Of a DNA stretch of 44,128 nucleotides, positions 29,301-39,549 are shown piece by piece. The number at the start of each line of letters is the position of its first letter. The first letter of the stretch is position 1. Under the pieces are notes generated by a model. The model was not told where the DNA came from, did no database searches, and worked only from the letters and a program-made list of their open reading frames with translations. Position numbers and translations under genes: made by a program. Source of the DNA: Nemertoderma westbladi (lineage: Eukaryota > Xenacoelomorpha > Nemertodermatida > Nemertodermatidae); assembly GCA_032718475.1 (NCBI GenBank), contig JAUCBJ010003369.1:1-44128 (forward strand), read 5' to 3'.

Positions 29301-31028
29301 TGTCTCTACCACCGAAAGGGTGGCTTCGGGAACAGGCCTAATTATTTCAGGCTCATCTACTATAGTAGGGAGTCTTTCTATTTTAATTATTTGGTCTGTG
29401 GGTTCTGTACTACCTAAGTTTGTGTTATTTAGTTGCCTTTTAACAGCTGGAGACAAATCAGGCAATTTCTGACGGTGGAATGTTCTTTTGCGTCTGCTTA
29501 GGTGAGATCTATTTCCTTTGCCTTCAGTATCGGTGGTATCGCCTTCCTCAGATGATGTATATCCCTGTCTTTTGGGAGTAGATCGATTCATCATCTGCAT
29601 ATTACTAGCTGTTAACTGTTTATTTATGCAGTCTTGATTCTCCTGAATAGTTTCCAATTCTAATTGGGCAATCTCTTCAGCCGCTATCCGCTCCGCTTTT
29701 CTTTCCATTTCGGCTGCTTTTCTTTTCGCTTCTGCCGCTGCCGCTGCCGCTTTTCTTTCCGCTTCTGCCTCTGCCGCTGCCGCTTTTCTTTCCGCTTCTG
29801 CCTCTGCCGCTGCCGCTTCTCTTTCGGCTTCTGCAGCTGCTACTGCTGCTTTCTTTCTGTCTTCTATGCGTTTTTTCTTCACCCTTTCTTCTTGGTCTCT
29901 AGCGATGCGGAGTTGTTCATCGAATTTAGCTTGGTTCGCCGCTAACCTATCCACGTCGATGGCGTCAAGCACACACTGTGCTCCTTCACTATTAGGGCTA
30001 AGTCCATCTAGCCTTCTCCTCAACTCTTCATCTCCCAAAAAACGCTGATAGTCTGACAGATAGATGTCAATGGCATCCCTCTTATGCGGTTTCTCTGCCG
30101 TCGCTTCACTTTCCACTTGGGAAAAAGTAGCGTCTGTTGATTCTCCATGGGTTGAGCGCTCCTCCAGCTGAGCTTTCCACTGAGCTGTTCCTTGAACCTG
30201 GCGACTCACCCGTTGAAACCAAGTCTTTACGGCAACTTGCAACGACGTGTCTTGTCTTCTTTTAGAAGCCTCCTCAAAGGCAGATAAGATTAGTCTGATT
30301 CGCAGAATTCTTTCTCTAACTTGATAAAGCAGTTGTCCCTGCTCTTGAGGTCCTTGAGGTTGTTGAAACAGTTGTTTTTCTACTCGCTCAATAGAGCTGA
30401 AGAATCCCTGTGCGTATCCGGCTGCGGACCTCTTCCACACAGCTGGATCGATGGTTTCCTTGGCTACTCCCATCCGGTGTATGTCTTCCCAGGCAGCTTC
30501 TGATAAATCAAACGGGAGTCCGGGTCCGGGGAAGTTCCATTGCGACTCGACCATAGACTTCAGTTCTTCCCTTGTGTATCCCTCGTAACTATCTTTAGTT
30601 GATCGCTTACTTCTCGCCCAATCGATCTGGTGTTCTTCCACCGCGATCAATAACCTAGTGAGTACGGCTGCAGGAAGGATGAGAAGGGGATCCGAATAAA
30701 CCGCATCCGTCGTCCTTGCTCCGCGCTCGGGTGTCAGCTCTACAGTATCTTCACTACTGGAGCTGTTGGGCCGCTGAGAAATAAGTTCTTGGCTCGCGGG
30801 TTGTTGCTGTTCCGCTGCTTCTTGGTCCCGCTTGACCTGAGCTCGAGTGCCTATGATAGACCTACGATGTTGGACCAGCCTAGGTTCTGTTATTACTACT
30901 GGAGGGATGACCTTCCTCACAGTGGGAGGTGAACTGAACTTAGGACTAGACGGTTCTACACCCTTATCTGAGTCGCAGATAGTTACATCTAATAAACTGT
31001 CTGACAGGTTCTGCTTAGTATCAGACAT
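26397..31028 (-). CDS. BEL/Pao Gag-protease polyprotein with internal loss of RT
   Basis: 1543 aa from ATG 31026-31028. Residues 1-760 are an unusually long N-terminal part, including an Ala/Glu/Arg coiled coil (~370-460) with an AAAEAEAERK repeat. Residues ~780-960 match the BEL Gag core (DUF1759-like: FNGDEMKWLPFNEYY, LIECLEG). Three zinc knuckles follow: C1068-x2-C-x3-H-x4-C; CYNCLRRGHQRRTC (1101-1114); CAKCGAKHHILLH (1120-1132). An aspartic protease has ALLDSGSTGTF (Asp1244). RTRVGWYFTGP (~1378) is the normal protease-RT linker. Then at ~1430 the frame passes straight to QWRHCPETINLADIASRG (~1437-1454), which in complete elements lies at the far end of RNase H. So RT and nearly all RNase H are missing with the frame kept. 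Integrase is absent too: the ORF ends about 90 residues later. Gag and protease themselves look intact. Confidence 0.88.
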   Translation of the reverse strand: MSDTKQNLSDSLLDVTICDSDKGVEPSSPKFSSPPTVRKVIPPVVITEPRLVQHRRSIIGTRAQVKRDQEAAEQQQPASQELISQRPNSSSSEDTVELTPERGARTTDAVYSDPLLILPAAVLTRLLIAVEEHQIDWARSKRSTKDSYEGYTREELKSMVESQWNFPGPGLPFDLSEAAWEDIHRMGVAKETIDPAVWKRSAAGYAQGFFSSIERVEKQLFQQPQGPQEQGQLLYQVRERILRIRLILSAFEEASKRRQDTSLQVAVKTWFQRVSRQVQGTAQWKAQLEERSTHGESTDATFSQVESEATAEKPHKRDAIDIYLSDYQRFLGDEELRRRLDGLSPNSEGAQCVLDAIDVDRLAANQAKFDEQLRIARDQEERVKKKRIEDRKKAAVAAAEAEREAAAAEAEAERKAAAAEAEAERKAAAAAAEAKRKAAEMERKAERIAAEEIAQLELETIQENQDCINKQLTASNMQMMNRSTPKRQGYTSSEEGDTTDTEGKGNRSHLSRRKRTFHRQKLPDLSPAVKRQLNNTNLGSTEPTDQIIKIERLPTIVDEPEIIRPVPEATLSVVETPVLPESTSKFPLHSTKLPVPSRTAHETVHALDSERNIHDLSPVVPRPPATTLANPASAVEWVDERRRGMDLLLGQMQETVQQFKGTVRESRLELQEVQQSIALERNKLVNTQRGIPPPPVTMCQPVRSEVSHAQGVEPTRIYTASEVETPIVNPIKGNYRPVDNDIPYRPDHNARNLYIDNSILNNTMAQESFTRQMARTEARQAVKVGEIVKFNGDEMKWLPFNEYYKDNIQNSVLSNGEKLRFLIECLEGSPKLMALKFIGHPDGLRQVWDTLNIRYGNRNNIARYLYAKLMAPRKFLSSGIIEFSDEIQEICRQLDWLGKSHEYQNSMVVGALASTLPKGGVGTRWDKKVLYMMEQQRRDPTMADLMSFLDGEVKLQLLRQSREKTLENKVSEKPVSKRRVTPVCYTDDGESQTSQGEDSRKDTERSYYVNKTPKDQVSKFKSRTNDRREQVRKTPPTSPKRIQVRKPEERTNVHHTAHVKVSNIKPKCVLCDGPHRLSACDEFLRKSLKDRREVMWDKRLCYNCLRRGHQRRTCYSDARCAKCGAKHHILLHTEFKRNSPSQVSESELHVQFSDVNDTDQYSEMEGFYTDEFSDENESCYLTNTAVYRALTYEKDTDSEPPLTTSDRQPSWKAPPSNVGIREFPVVQVRVHGPKRSYVVNALLDSGSTGTFIDKELAEDIFAGQPKFRTKLNMSGIMQVWKSTVIADYYVGALSTPQDELGEHSIRSVKMVAIKNFATSQVEPYNWDEDDSTQQLNIPRFNTDYPGVQILIGQNAHEALETLEKQPAQPQPLQVYAGRTRVGWYFTGPSRRTLMERLPKEQVYQLSEREVESSEVDDPTEGTPYSSDNDDINSNVDQWRHCPETINLADIASRGATPQELTDTPDWLGEPDFLSKEDEWPPHLNPAKIRQAKGAEKVTQSLNRPAGRLCLLERDRKLSGNYGRQDTLPTTTSLIQQISRDSIT
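29728..29827 (-). repeat. 33-bp in-frame repeat in the Gag coiled coil
   Basis: About three copies of a 33-base unit (GCTTCTGCCTCTGCCGCTGC and the rest on the plus strand) encode repeated AAAEAEAERK-type segments. The period of 11 residues preserves the frame and fits an alpha-helical, charged region. Confidence 0.8.
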
Positions 31029-33319
31029 GTTTGTTTACACAGTTGAATGTCTACTGCTATATTACAGTCTAAGCAAGTCTAGTAATTCAGTGTTAACTGC
31101 TAGCCTAGTAATTAATTACCGATACTGCTACTCAGTGTAGCGTGATATATATAATATTAGAATACCGGTATGCTTATGGTATATATAAGTATTATTACAG
31201 ACTAGGTTTTTCACAAATACCGGTATATAATCTTAGCACAAATATATATATATATAATAGGCCTATCGTAGATACCGGTATGCAGTTTACACTTATAGTA
31301 TATATATATAAGTATAATTACAGACTAGAATTAATTACAGAATACCGGTATGATTTCGGCTTAAGTTTATGAAAATAAAGATAATAAGCCTATTGTAAAT
31401 ACCGGTATATCAATTATTTTAAATAACTGAATTTCTGAATTTTAAGGGTTACTTGGTTACTTTAACTTACTTTATTACCGTTATTTAAGCAGTAGTCCAA
31501 CTGATATTGAGACCTAATTGTTGTATGGCAGGCCTACTATTTATAAATCGTTTGAGTTGATTTATAATATATATATACCCGTTTAATGGGTTTTGTCAAT
31601 GTTTGAAATAAATGTTATTATTTCTGGGGGAGTCACTACACATAAGCTGTGCGCTCTCAGTGGAGTGCTACTTGTTAGACACTAAAACAAATAATTATAA
31701 TTTACCTAAGTTACTTAATACTACAAATTACGTACAATTCGGGTTGAGATTACAATCTCTAAATAAACACAAAAATTTAATTACCAATACACAAATACGA
31801 ATTTTTAGGGTAATTTTACAAGAAGTCTACTAACCAGCCTAACAAAGGATTAGAATATCTGGTTATTACAACGGACAGGTTACTACGGTATTTGAAAATA
31901 ATAAGTAGTAGTAAATATACTGCGTTGTCCAGATAGGAAAATACCACCGCCTGACGACCTATAACCGTATCGCTATAGGTACTACGTTATGTATCACGGA
32001 GTGTCCCTACCTAGAAGTTAATTACCGCGGTCTACCAGAACCAACGTGCCTATTAACCACTTTACAACACAAATACACTGCCTACACACTAATTGCTTTC
32101 GGAAAGCACTGTACACTAAACCCTAAATTAGGTACAAGTACTTGTATAACAAATAATTAGTAGTTAAAAATACTTGAACAGCTAAAAGAACCACGGTATC
32201 TGCCGGAGTGACCAAAGCACAAAATCTCCAGTCTTTACCTACGCCGAGCAGCCCTGATGTAGTACCGGGGTTAGTTTAACTATAACGGTATGTATAACAA
32301 ACACAATTACTGTAGGAATAAACTTGGGGAATATGAATGTTGCGAATAATCGCATAAACTCTGAATAATAAATATTACGCTACGCGTACAAACTACTCAA
32401 ACAAAATGCAGACCAAATACTGACAGACTACTATCAAGCCTAAACAAACTACGGTATATGCAGACTCCGAAATGGTTAAGTAGTATGCGTTCTAACCCAG
32501 TAGTACGACTTATTCTTTAGATGGGGGTTTACCTTACAGCTATGGCTGCCCCTACTTCCTAACCGTTCTTTATCGGACAGATGCTTTACACACACCGAAA
32601 TTTCCTCAAACCCAACAGCAGCCAGACAACTATCCAGCCTACAAATTATCTAAATAAAATTATACGCTACCCGTACAGACTACACAAACAAAGTACAGAC
32701 CAAACGATGGCGGACTACTATCAAGCCTAAATAAACCACAGGACATGCAGACTCCGAAATGGTTAAGTAGTATGCGTTCTAACCCAGTAGTACGACTTAT
32801 TCTTTAGATGGGGGTTTACCTTACAGCTATGGCTGCCCCTACTTCCTAACCGTTCTTTATCGGACATACACTCTACATGCACTGCAATCCGTTCAGACCT
32901 AATCAACAGTTAGCCAACAGTCAAGCCTACAAATTATCTGTACAATCTGAGCAGGCTTACACGCCTTCTGCTCAATACTGGCCTACAAATAAATAAAACT
33001 GACAGAAATAGGCCTAAGTAAAATCCCAATAAAAACCAGGCGTCCCCGATTAATTATTAAGACCTACCGGCATATAATAATCAAATCGAATAATACTGCT
33101 GTACCTGTACTGTTGTAGGTACCGGTCCGGATGATCAGGCGGTCAGGCCTACAGGTTTCCAGTCGACCGGTACTTTCGACTAGATTGCTTACACCGCAAT
33201 CCAGAAGCAATATCTGTTATTGTTTCTGGATTAGATCAATATCTGTTATTGTTTTTACCAAAAACAATATTAGACTGTATTTATTGCCTACACCACAATC
33301 AGAACCGAATATCTGTTAT
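31029..33319 (-). other. ~2.3-kb leader between 5' LTR and Gag
   Basis: Non-coding on both strands. Contains ATACCGGTAT palindromes in diverged ~120-bp repeats (31160-31410), a two-copy 287-bp direct repeat (about 32350-32940), and a three-copy motif at the LTR junction. Such a long leader is unusual for a BEL element and may hold packaging or translation signals (inference). Confidence 0.6.
32350..32940. repeat. 287-bp direct repeat, two copies, in the leader
   Basis: ACGCTAC at 32377 and 32664, and CGGACA at 32574 and 32861, give an offset of exactly 287. The segment from CTCCGAAATGGTTAAGTAGT to CTTTATCGGACA is nearly identical in both; the flanks are diverged. Confidence 0.9.
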
Positions 33320-33325
33320 TGTTTG
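33209..33325. repeat. Three copies of AATATCTGTTATTGTTT at the 5' LTR junction
   Basis: Copies at 33209-33225, 33238-33254 and 33308-33324; the last spans the LTR boundary at 33320. On the coding strand the sequence just after the LTR reads ATAACAGATATTCGG, the region where a tRNA primer should bind. It lacks the usual TGG start, so the primer is unclear. Confidence 0.7.
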
Positions 33326-34444
33326 CGCTTTTAAGACCTTTGACAGTTTAACCTGCCAAAATTAGAATGTCTTTTGGATGATAGATAGTCTTTAGCCTAT
33401 GACGAGTATTTGATACACTACATTAGCCGAAGCCAGTCTATGCGCAATCATTCACCCGTTGGATATACCCGGGAGACTGAGTTCGGAGCTTAATGATTGA
33501 TGGTGTAAGCCTACCGTATTATTCGACTGATCGTAATATATAATCTCTGACAAATATTATTCACTTTCGGGAAATATTAACAGTTCCTTTAGGACGTGGC
33601 GCTCTAAATATGTAAACAGAGTTATGACTTAAACTAGACACAACGAAAAGGCTATAGATTCACGTATATGGCGCATTCTTTAGGAGATGCTTTGTTATCA
33701 GTTACACTCATACACAATGCTGCACAATACTGCACACTAATCTGCCGACCTTCACTAAATTTAGTCACGTATAAAGAGAGCAACAGACAATTTATGTTGG
33801 GCATATGAAATAGCATTAGATTCACTTCAAACCACTCAACATAGGTCGCAATCGTTTATCTGTAACCGGTCTCTCTAACCTTTAGTATATCAAGAAGGTG
33901 GGGTGTCTGACTATTGATCAGTATTCCGATATAATATTTCATCAACAAATATAATGAATAACCGACAGTAAAAGCAGTAAAGTTAAGGTATGAATTCGTT
34001 TGATAACAGATATACGTTCTATAATTAAGCCTACTAATGTAAGACTAAAGACTGAAACACGGAGGTGCCAAAAGCCGATGTTCTTAGGCTCTGGGCAAAA
34101 ACATAACACTGAACTACTGAGTTCTGTATCCACCTCCAACACAGAGACAAAAAACGCTCTGATTGGTCAACCGAACAACGAGAGAACAAAGAAACAAAGA
34201 AATGTCGACGTGGCAATATCAGCTGTTAGCCGTCGTCATGGTAGCGACACTGTTTTCAAGAGTATCTAGCTTATCGCGTCACGAGATTGCGGATTATGTC
34301 CTCTAAAGTACGAATACAGAAGAAATGACTTTTATGTCCTCTAAAACACCAGTACAGCAAGGACACGGCCCTTTTATGCCTGGTAAACCAACTACAGAGT
34401 ACTTTAAGGGAAAATAACCGGTTAATGACGCAAAAGCTTTTACA
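33320..34444 (-). repeat. 5' LTR of the BEL/Pao-like element
   Basis: 1125 bp, offset exactly 16452 bases from the other LTR, and indistinguishable from it where read. Short ORFs in it are repeated exactly in the other LTR. Confidence 0.95.
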
Positions 34445-34449
34445 CCTTT

Positions 34450-34679
34450 AATTCATCTAAACTAAAACGGCACAATTATTGAGTACAAATTTAATCCTTC
34501 CCATTATTGGTCACCATATCTAGTCTCAGCTGGTGGGGAGCTAGCTGTTACGCCGGGCACTAGGATGCCCAGCGGGTATCCAAATATCCGGCAAAATGTC
34601 TGTATTTCTGGGAAATTGTTCAAAAAAGTTATAGTATAATACGTAAATAAATAAGTAAACTTGTCTATCTGCCTATTTG
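34450..34679. other. Unique flank between LTR element and satellite
   Basis: No gene. Includes a short hairpin (GCCGGGCACTAGGATGCCCAGC near 34552, arms GGGCA / TGCCC). Confidence 0.4.
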
Positions 34680-36977
34680 TACTCAACTACCTGGGAAACG
34701 GAAATTCAGCCTACTCAACTACCTGGGAAACACAAATTCAGCCTACTCAACTACCTGTGAAACCTAACTTCAGCCTACTCAACTACCAATAAAACGCAAT
34801 TCAGTCTACTCAACTACCTGAGAAACGCAGAGTTCAACCTAATCAACTGCCTGGGAAACGCAAATTCAGCCTACTCAACTACCTTGGAAACGCAGATTCA
34901 GCCTTCTCAACTCCCTGTGAAACGCAGATTCAGCCGACTCAATTACCAATGAAACTCAAATTTAGCCTACTCACTCAACTACTCGTCTACCTGTGAAACG
35001 CAAATTCAGCCTGCTCAACTACTGTGAAGCGCAAATTCACCCTACTCAACTAATTTGGATACGCAGATTTAGCCTACTCAATTACCAGTGTAACGTAGAT
35101 TCAGCATACTCAACTACCAATGAAACGCAGATTCAGCCAACTCAACGACCTTGTAAACGCAGATTCAGCCTACTCAACTACTGTGAAACGCAAATTCAGC
35201 CTACTCAACTAACTTGGATACGCAGATTCAGCCTACTCAACTACCAGTGTAAAGCAGATTCAGCATACTTAACTACCAATAAAACGCAGATTCAGCCAAC
35301 TCAACGACCTTGGAAACGCAGATTCCGCCGACTCAACTACCTGGGAAACGCAGATTCAGCTTACTTAACTACTAGTGTAACGCAGATTCAGCCAACTCAA
35401 TATACTGTACCTGTGAAACGCAAATTAAGCCTACTCAACAACCTTCGAAACTTAAATTCAGCCTACTCAAATACTCGACTACCTATGAAACCTCAAATTC
35501 ATCCTACTCAACTACCTTGAAAACGCAGATTCAGCCTACTCAACTTCTGTGAAATGCAAATTCAGCCTACTCAACTACCTTGGAAACGCAGATTCAGCCT
35601 TCTCAACTCCCTGTGAAACGCAGATTCAGCCGACTCAATTACCAATGAAACTCAAATTTAGCCTACTCACTCAACTACTCGTCTACCTGTGAAACGCAAA
35701 TTCAGCCTGCTCAACTACTGTGAAGCGCAAATTCACCCTACTCAACTAATTTGGATACGCAGATTTAGCCTACTCAATTACCAGTGTAACGTAGATTCAG
35801 CATACTCAACTACCAATGAAACGCAGATTCAGCCAACTCAACGACCTTGTAAACGCAGATTCAGCCTACTCAACTACTGTGAAACGCAAATTCAGCCTAC
35901 TCAACTAACTTGGATACGCAGATTCAGCCTACTCAACTACCAGTGTAAAGCAGATTCAGCATACTTAACTACCAATAAAACGCAGATTCAGCCAACTCAA
36001 CGACCTTGGAAACGCAGATTCCGCCGACTCAACTACCTGGGAAACGCAGATTCAGCTTACTTAACTACTAGTGTAACGCAGATTCAGCCAACTCAATATA
36101 CTGTACCTGTGAAACGCAAATTAAGCCTACTCAACAACCTTCGAAACTTAAATTCAGCCTACTCAAATACTCGACTACCTATGAAACCTCAAATTCATCC
36201 TACTCAACTACCTTGAAAACGCAGATTCAGCCTACTCAACTTCTGTGAAATGCAAATTCAGCCTACTCAACTACCTTGGAAACGCAGATTCAGCCTAGTC
36301 AACTACCTTGGAAACGCAGATTCAGCCTACTCAACTACTGTGAAACGCCAATTTAGCCTACTCAAATTCCTTGGAAACGCAGATTCAGCCTACTCAACTA
36401 TACTGTGAAATGCCAATTCAACCTACTCAACTACCTGTGAAAAGCAAATTCAGCCTACTCAACTACCAATGAAACGCAAATTCAGCCTACTCAACTACCT
36501 GTGAAACGCAAATTCAGCCTACTCAACTACTGTGAAACGCAAATTCAGCCTACTCAACTACCATGGAAACGCAGATTAAGCCTACTCAACTACCTTGGAA
36601 ACGCAGATTCAGCCTACTCAACTTCTGTGAAACGCAAATTAAACCTACTCAACTACCTTGGAAACGCAGATTAAGCCTACTCAACCTACTTGACTACCTG
36701 CGAAACGGAAATTCAGCCTACTCAACTAACCTGGGAACGCAGATTCAGCCTTCTCAACTACATTGGAAACGCAGATTCAGCCTACTCAACTACTGTTAAA
36801 TGCAAATTCAGCCTAGTCAACTACCTGTAAAACGCAAATACAGCCTACTCAACTACCTTGGAAAGGCAGATTTAGCCGACTCAACTACCTTGGAAAGGCA
36901 GATTCAGCCGACTCAACTACCAATGAAACACAAATTCAGCCTAATCAACTACCTTGGAAACGCAGATTCATCCTTCT
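34680..36977. repeat. 32-bp minisatellite array, left block
   Basis: Monomers of about 32 bp (CAACTACCTTGGAAACGCAG, then ATTCAGCCTACT) in three main variants: CCTTGG...GCAGATT, CCTGTG...GCAAATT and CCAATG...GCAAATT. Some are 31 bp. Because the unit is not a multiple of three, the frame rotates through all three readings and produces long repetitive plus-strand ORFs that are not genes. Confidence 0.95.
34867..36258. repeat. 696-bp higher-order tandem duplication in the minisatellite
   Basis: Two consecutive copies, about 34867-35562 and 35563-36258, show the same order of monomer variants; the open frames 34993-35520 and 35689-36216 encode identical 175-residue strings. No difference was noticed, so the duplication is recent. 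Confidence 0.9.
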
Positions 36978-37552
36978 CTACTACTAGGATCGGCATGCTG
37001 CATTGCAGCTGCATTTTTAAGAAAGCTGTGCCGGCTTGTCGACAAAATTCCGCTGCCACAACTCCCTATCACCCATGACATTTGCTAGATCATCCGCATC
37101 TTCAAGGCCAGTGTCCTTTAAGATGCGTCTCAAGAAAGTCATGGGCTGTCCATCATGCTTATTCACTCCATGAGGCTGCCAAAGTACAAGATTATGCACT
37201 GGCTGGTCCTCACGGCGAAAGCAATGTCCTGCAAAGCGGAGGCGATTTTGTTCTAGTGTCAAGCTTGGGGGAACCAATGAGACACCTCCAATGTTATATA
37301 GTGCCTGGTTGGAGATGTGTGCATTGTACTTGACATAATGAACCCGGCGTAGCATTCTTGTGAATGTGCCATCCAAAGATTTCGTGTCCTCAGCAGTTAG
37401 AGCCCAGCATGGACTCCCATAGAGGAGTACTGGAACTACTGCTGCTCTAAATAGTCGGACCTTAAGTTTCCGATTAATTCTCGGTGACTTCCAAATCCTG
37501 GAAAGCCTATTCAAGGCTGTCCATGCCTTTCCCTTACGTATTCGAAGGTCCT
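36978..37552 (-). pseudogene. LINE copy 2, C-terminal RT fragment
   Basis: Reads from EDLRIRKGKAW to DRELWQRNFVDKPAQLS and the common 3' UTR with a TAG tail, equal to the last ~180 codons of LINE copy 1. Its 5' end is joined directly to the 3' tail of copy 3. The ORF picked up there begins in the 3' UTR of copy 3. Confidence 0.85.
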
Positions 37553-38643
37553 CTACTAGGATCGGCATGCTGCATTGCAGCTGCATTTTTAAGAATGCTG
37601 TGCCGGCTTGTCAACAAAATTGCACCGCCACAACTCCCTATCACCCATGACATTTGCTAGATCATCCGCATCTTTAAGGCCAGTGTCCTTTAAGATGCGT
37701 CTCAAGAAAGTTATGGCCTGTCCACCATGCTTATTCACTCCATGAGGCTGCCAAAGTACAAGATTATGCACTGGCTGGTCCTCACGGCGAAAGCAATGTC
37801 CTGCAAAGCGGAGGCGATTTTGTTCTAGTGTCAAGCTTGGGGGAACCAATGAGACACCTCCAATGTTATATAGTGCCTGGTTGGAGATGTGTGCATTGTA
37901 CTTGACACAATGAACCCGGCGTAGCATTCTTGTGAATGTGCCATCCAGAGATTTGGTGTCCTCAGCAGTTAGAGCCCAGCATGGACTCCCGTAGAGGAGT
38001 ACTGGAACTACTGCTGCTCTAAATAATCGGACCTTAAGTTTCCGATTAATTCTCGGTGACTTCCAAATCCTGGAAAGCCTATTCAAGGCTGCCCATGCCT
38101 TTCCCTTTCGTATTCGAAGGTCCTCACCTGACTTCCGGATCCATGATCCCAGGTAACAGAAGTCGTCCACATGCTCAAGCATACCATCCTTTGAGCTTAT
38201 GCTCATCCGATCAGAGACTTGCTGAGGACTTTCAAAGTTAACTGTCAGAATTTTGGTCTTTCTGGAGTTAATAAAAAGACCAACACTAGAAGCAGCATGT
38301 TCTAATGAGCTGAGGAGCCGTTGGGCTCCCTCTAATGATTCTGAGAGTACTCCTAAGTCATCAGCAAAGTCTAGATCAGTTAGGTACTTGGCAGGATTTC
38401 CTCTACTTCTGGAGCCAGTAGGTGGAGTTATCATCACCCCATCATCATTATGGCGATCTAAAGACATGCGTAGAACATAGTCAACCACAATAATGAACAA
38501 GAATGGTGCAAGTGTGTCTCCCTGGAGGACGCCCCATAACATTTAAAATGGTTCTGTGTCATCGTCAACAGTAGACACAAATGTTGTCGAACCATCGCAC
38601 TGATCTGATTGCTGCACTAATTTCATCAGGAATCCTATATAAT
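37553..38643 (-). pseudogene. LINE copy 3, RT fragment
   Basis: Covers the RT from the segment GIPDEI through the active site DFADDLGVL to the 3' UTR. Relative to copy 1 it has a 2-base deletion near 38600 (CAGTGCGATGG for CAGTATACGATGG) and an in-frame stop where copy 1 has FEVL (about 38539-38547), so it is not functional as it stands. The 5' end abuts minisatellite monomers. Confidence 0.85.
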
Positions 38644-39549
38644 AAACAACTACCAATGAAACGCAAATTCAGCCTACTCAACTACCAATGAAACGCAAAT
38701 TCAGCCTACTCAACTACCTGTGAAACGCAAATTCAGCCTACTCAACTACCAATGAAACGCTAATTCAGCCTACTCAACTACCTGTGAAACGCAAATTCAG
38801 CCTACTCAACTACCAATGAAACGCAAATTCAGCCTACTCAACTACCTATGAAACGCAAATTCAGCCTACTCAACTACCAATGAAACGCAAATTCAGCCTA
38901 CTCAATATACATTGAAACGCAAATTCAGCCTACTCAACAACCCTCAAAACGTAAATTCTCCTACTCAACTATTCGACTACCTGTTAAACGCAAATTCAGC
39001 CGACTAAACTACCTTGAAAACGCAAATTCAGCCTACTTAACTACCTGGGTAACGCATCGTTCAACCTACCCAATTACCTGTGAAGCCAAATTCAGCCCAA
39101 TCAACTACCTTAGAAATGCAATTTCAGCAAATCCAACTACTGTGAAACGCAAATTTAGCCTACTCAACTTCCTTGGAAAGGCAGAATCGGCCTACTCAAC
39201 TACTTTGAAACGCAAATTTAGCCTACTCAACTACCTGTGAAATGCCAATTCAGCCTTCTCAACTGCCAATGAAAAGCAAGTTCAGCCTACTCAACTACTC
39301 GACTACCTGTGAAACGCAAATTCATCCTGCTCAACTACCTTGGAAAAGCAGATTCAGCCTTCTCAACTACAATGGAAACGCAGATTCAGACTACTCAACT
39401 ACTGTGAAATGCAAATTCAGCCTACTCAACTACCTGTGAAACGCAAATTCAGCCTACTCAACTACCAATGAAACGCAAATTCAGCCTACTAAACTACCTG
39501 TGAAACGCAAATTCAGCCTACTCAACTACCAATGAATCGCAAATTCAGC
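38644..39549. repeat. 32-bp minisatellite array, right block
   Basis: Same monomer family as the left block, enriched at the start in alternating CCAATG and CCTGTG variants. It shows that the LINE pair was inserted into, or arose within, one array. Confidence 0.95.

Larger units (their letters stand above)
16868..34444 (-). mobile_element. 17.6-kb BEL/Pao-like LTR retroelement with an extra large ORF
   Basis: Two direct 1125-bp LTRs (16868-17992 and 33320-34444) bound the element. The flanks are CCTTT at 16863-16867 and CCTTT at 34445-34449, a 5-bp target duplication as BEL/Pao elements make. Read on the minus strand the order is: 5' LTR, ~2.3-kb leader, Gag-protease ORF (31028 to 26397), spacer with an inserted LINE in opposite sense, second ORF (22324 to 18071), polypurine-like GGGAGCGG, 3' LTR. 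The Gag region, triple zinc knuckle and DSGST protease identify the BEL group. No reverse transcriptase, full RNase H or integrase of the element is present. At this length it is far larger than usual BEL elements (roughly 5-10 kb). The absence of visible LTR differences suggests recent insertion, so the proteins for transposition probably came from another copy. Confidence 0.9.

Noticed and set aside
31142-31372. Tyr-rich plus-strand frame
   Set aside because: Low-complexity TATA/ACCGGT repeats in the retroelement leader produce it.
34993-37078. Plus-strand frames such as KRRFSLLNY...QIQPTQLP
   Set aside because: Translation of 32-bp satellite monomers rotating through three frames; not conserved as protein.
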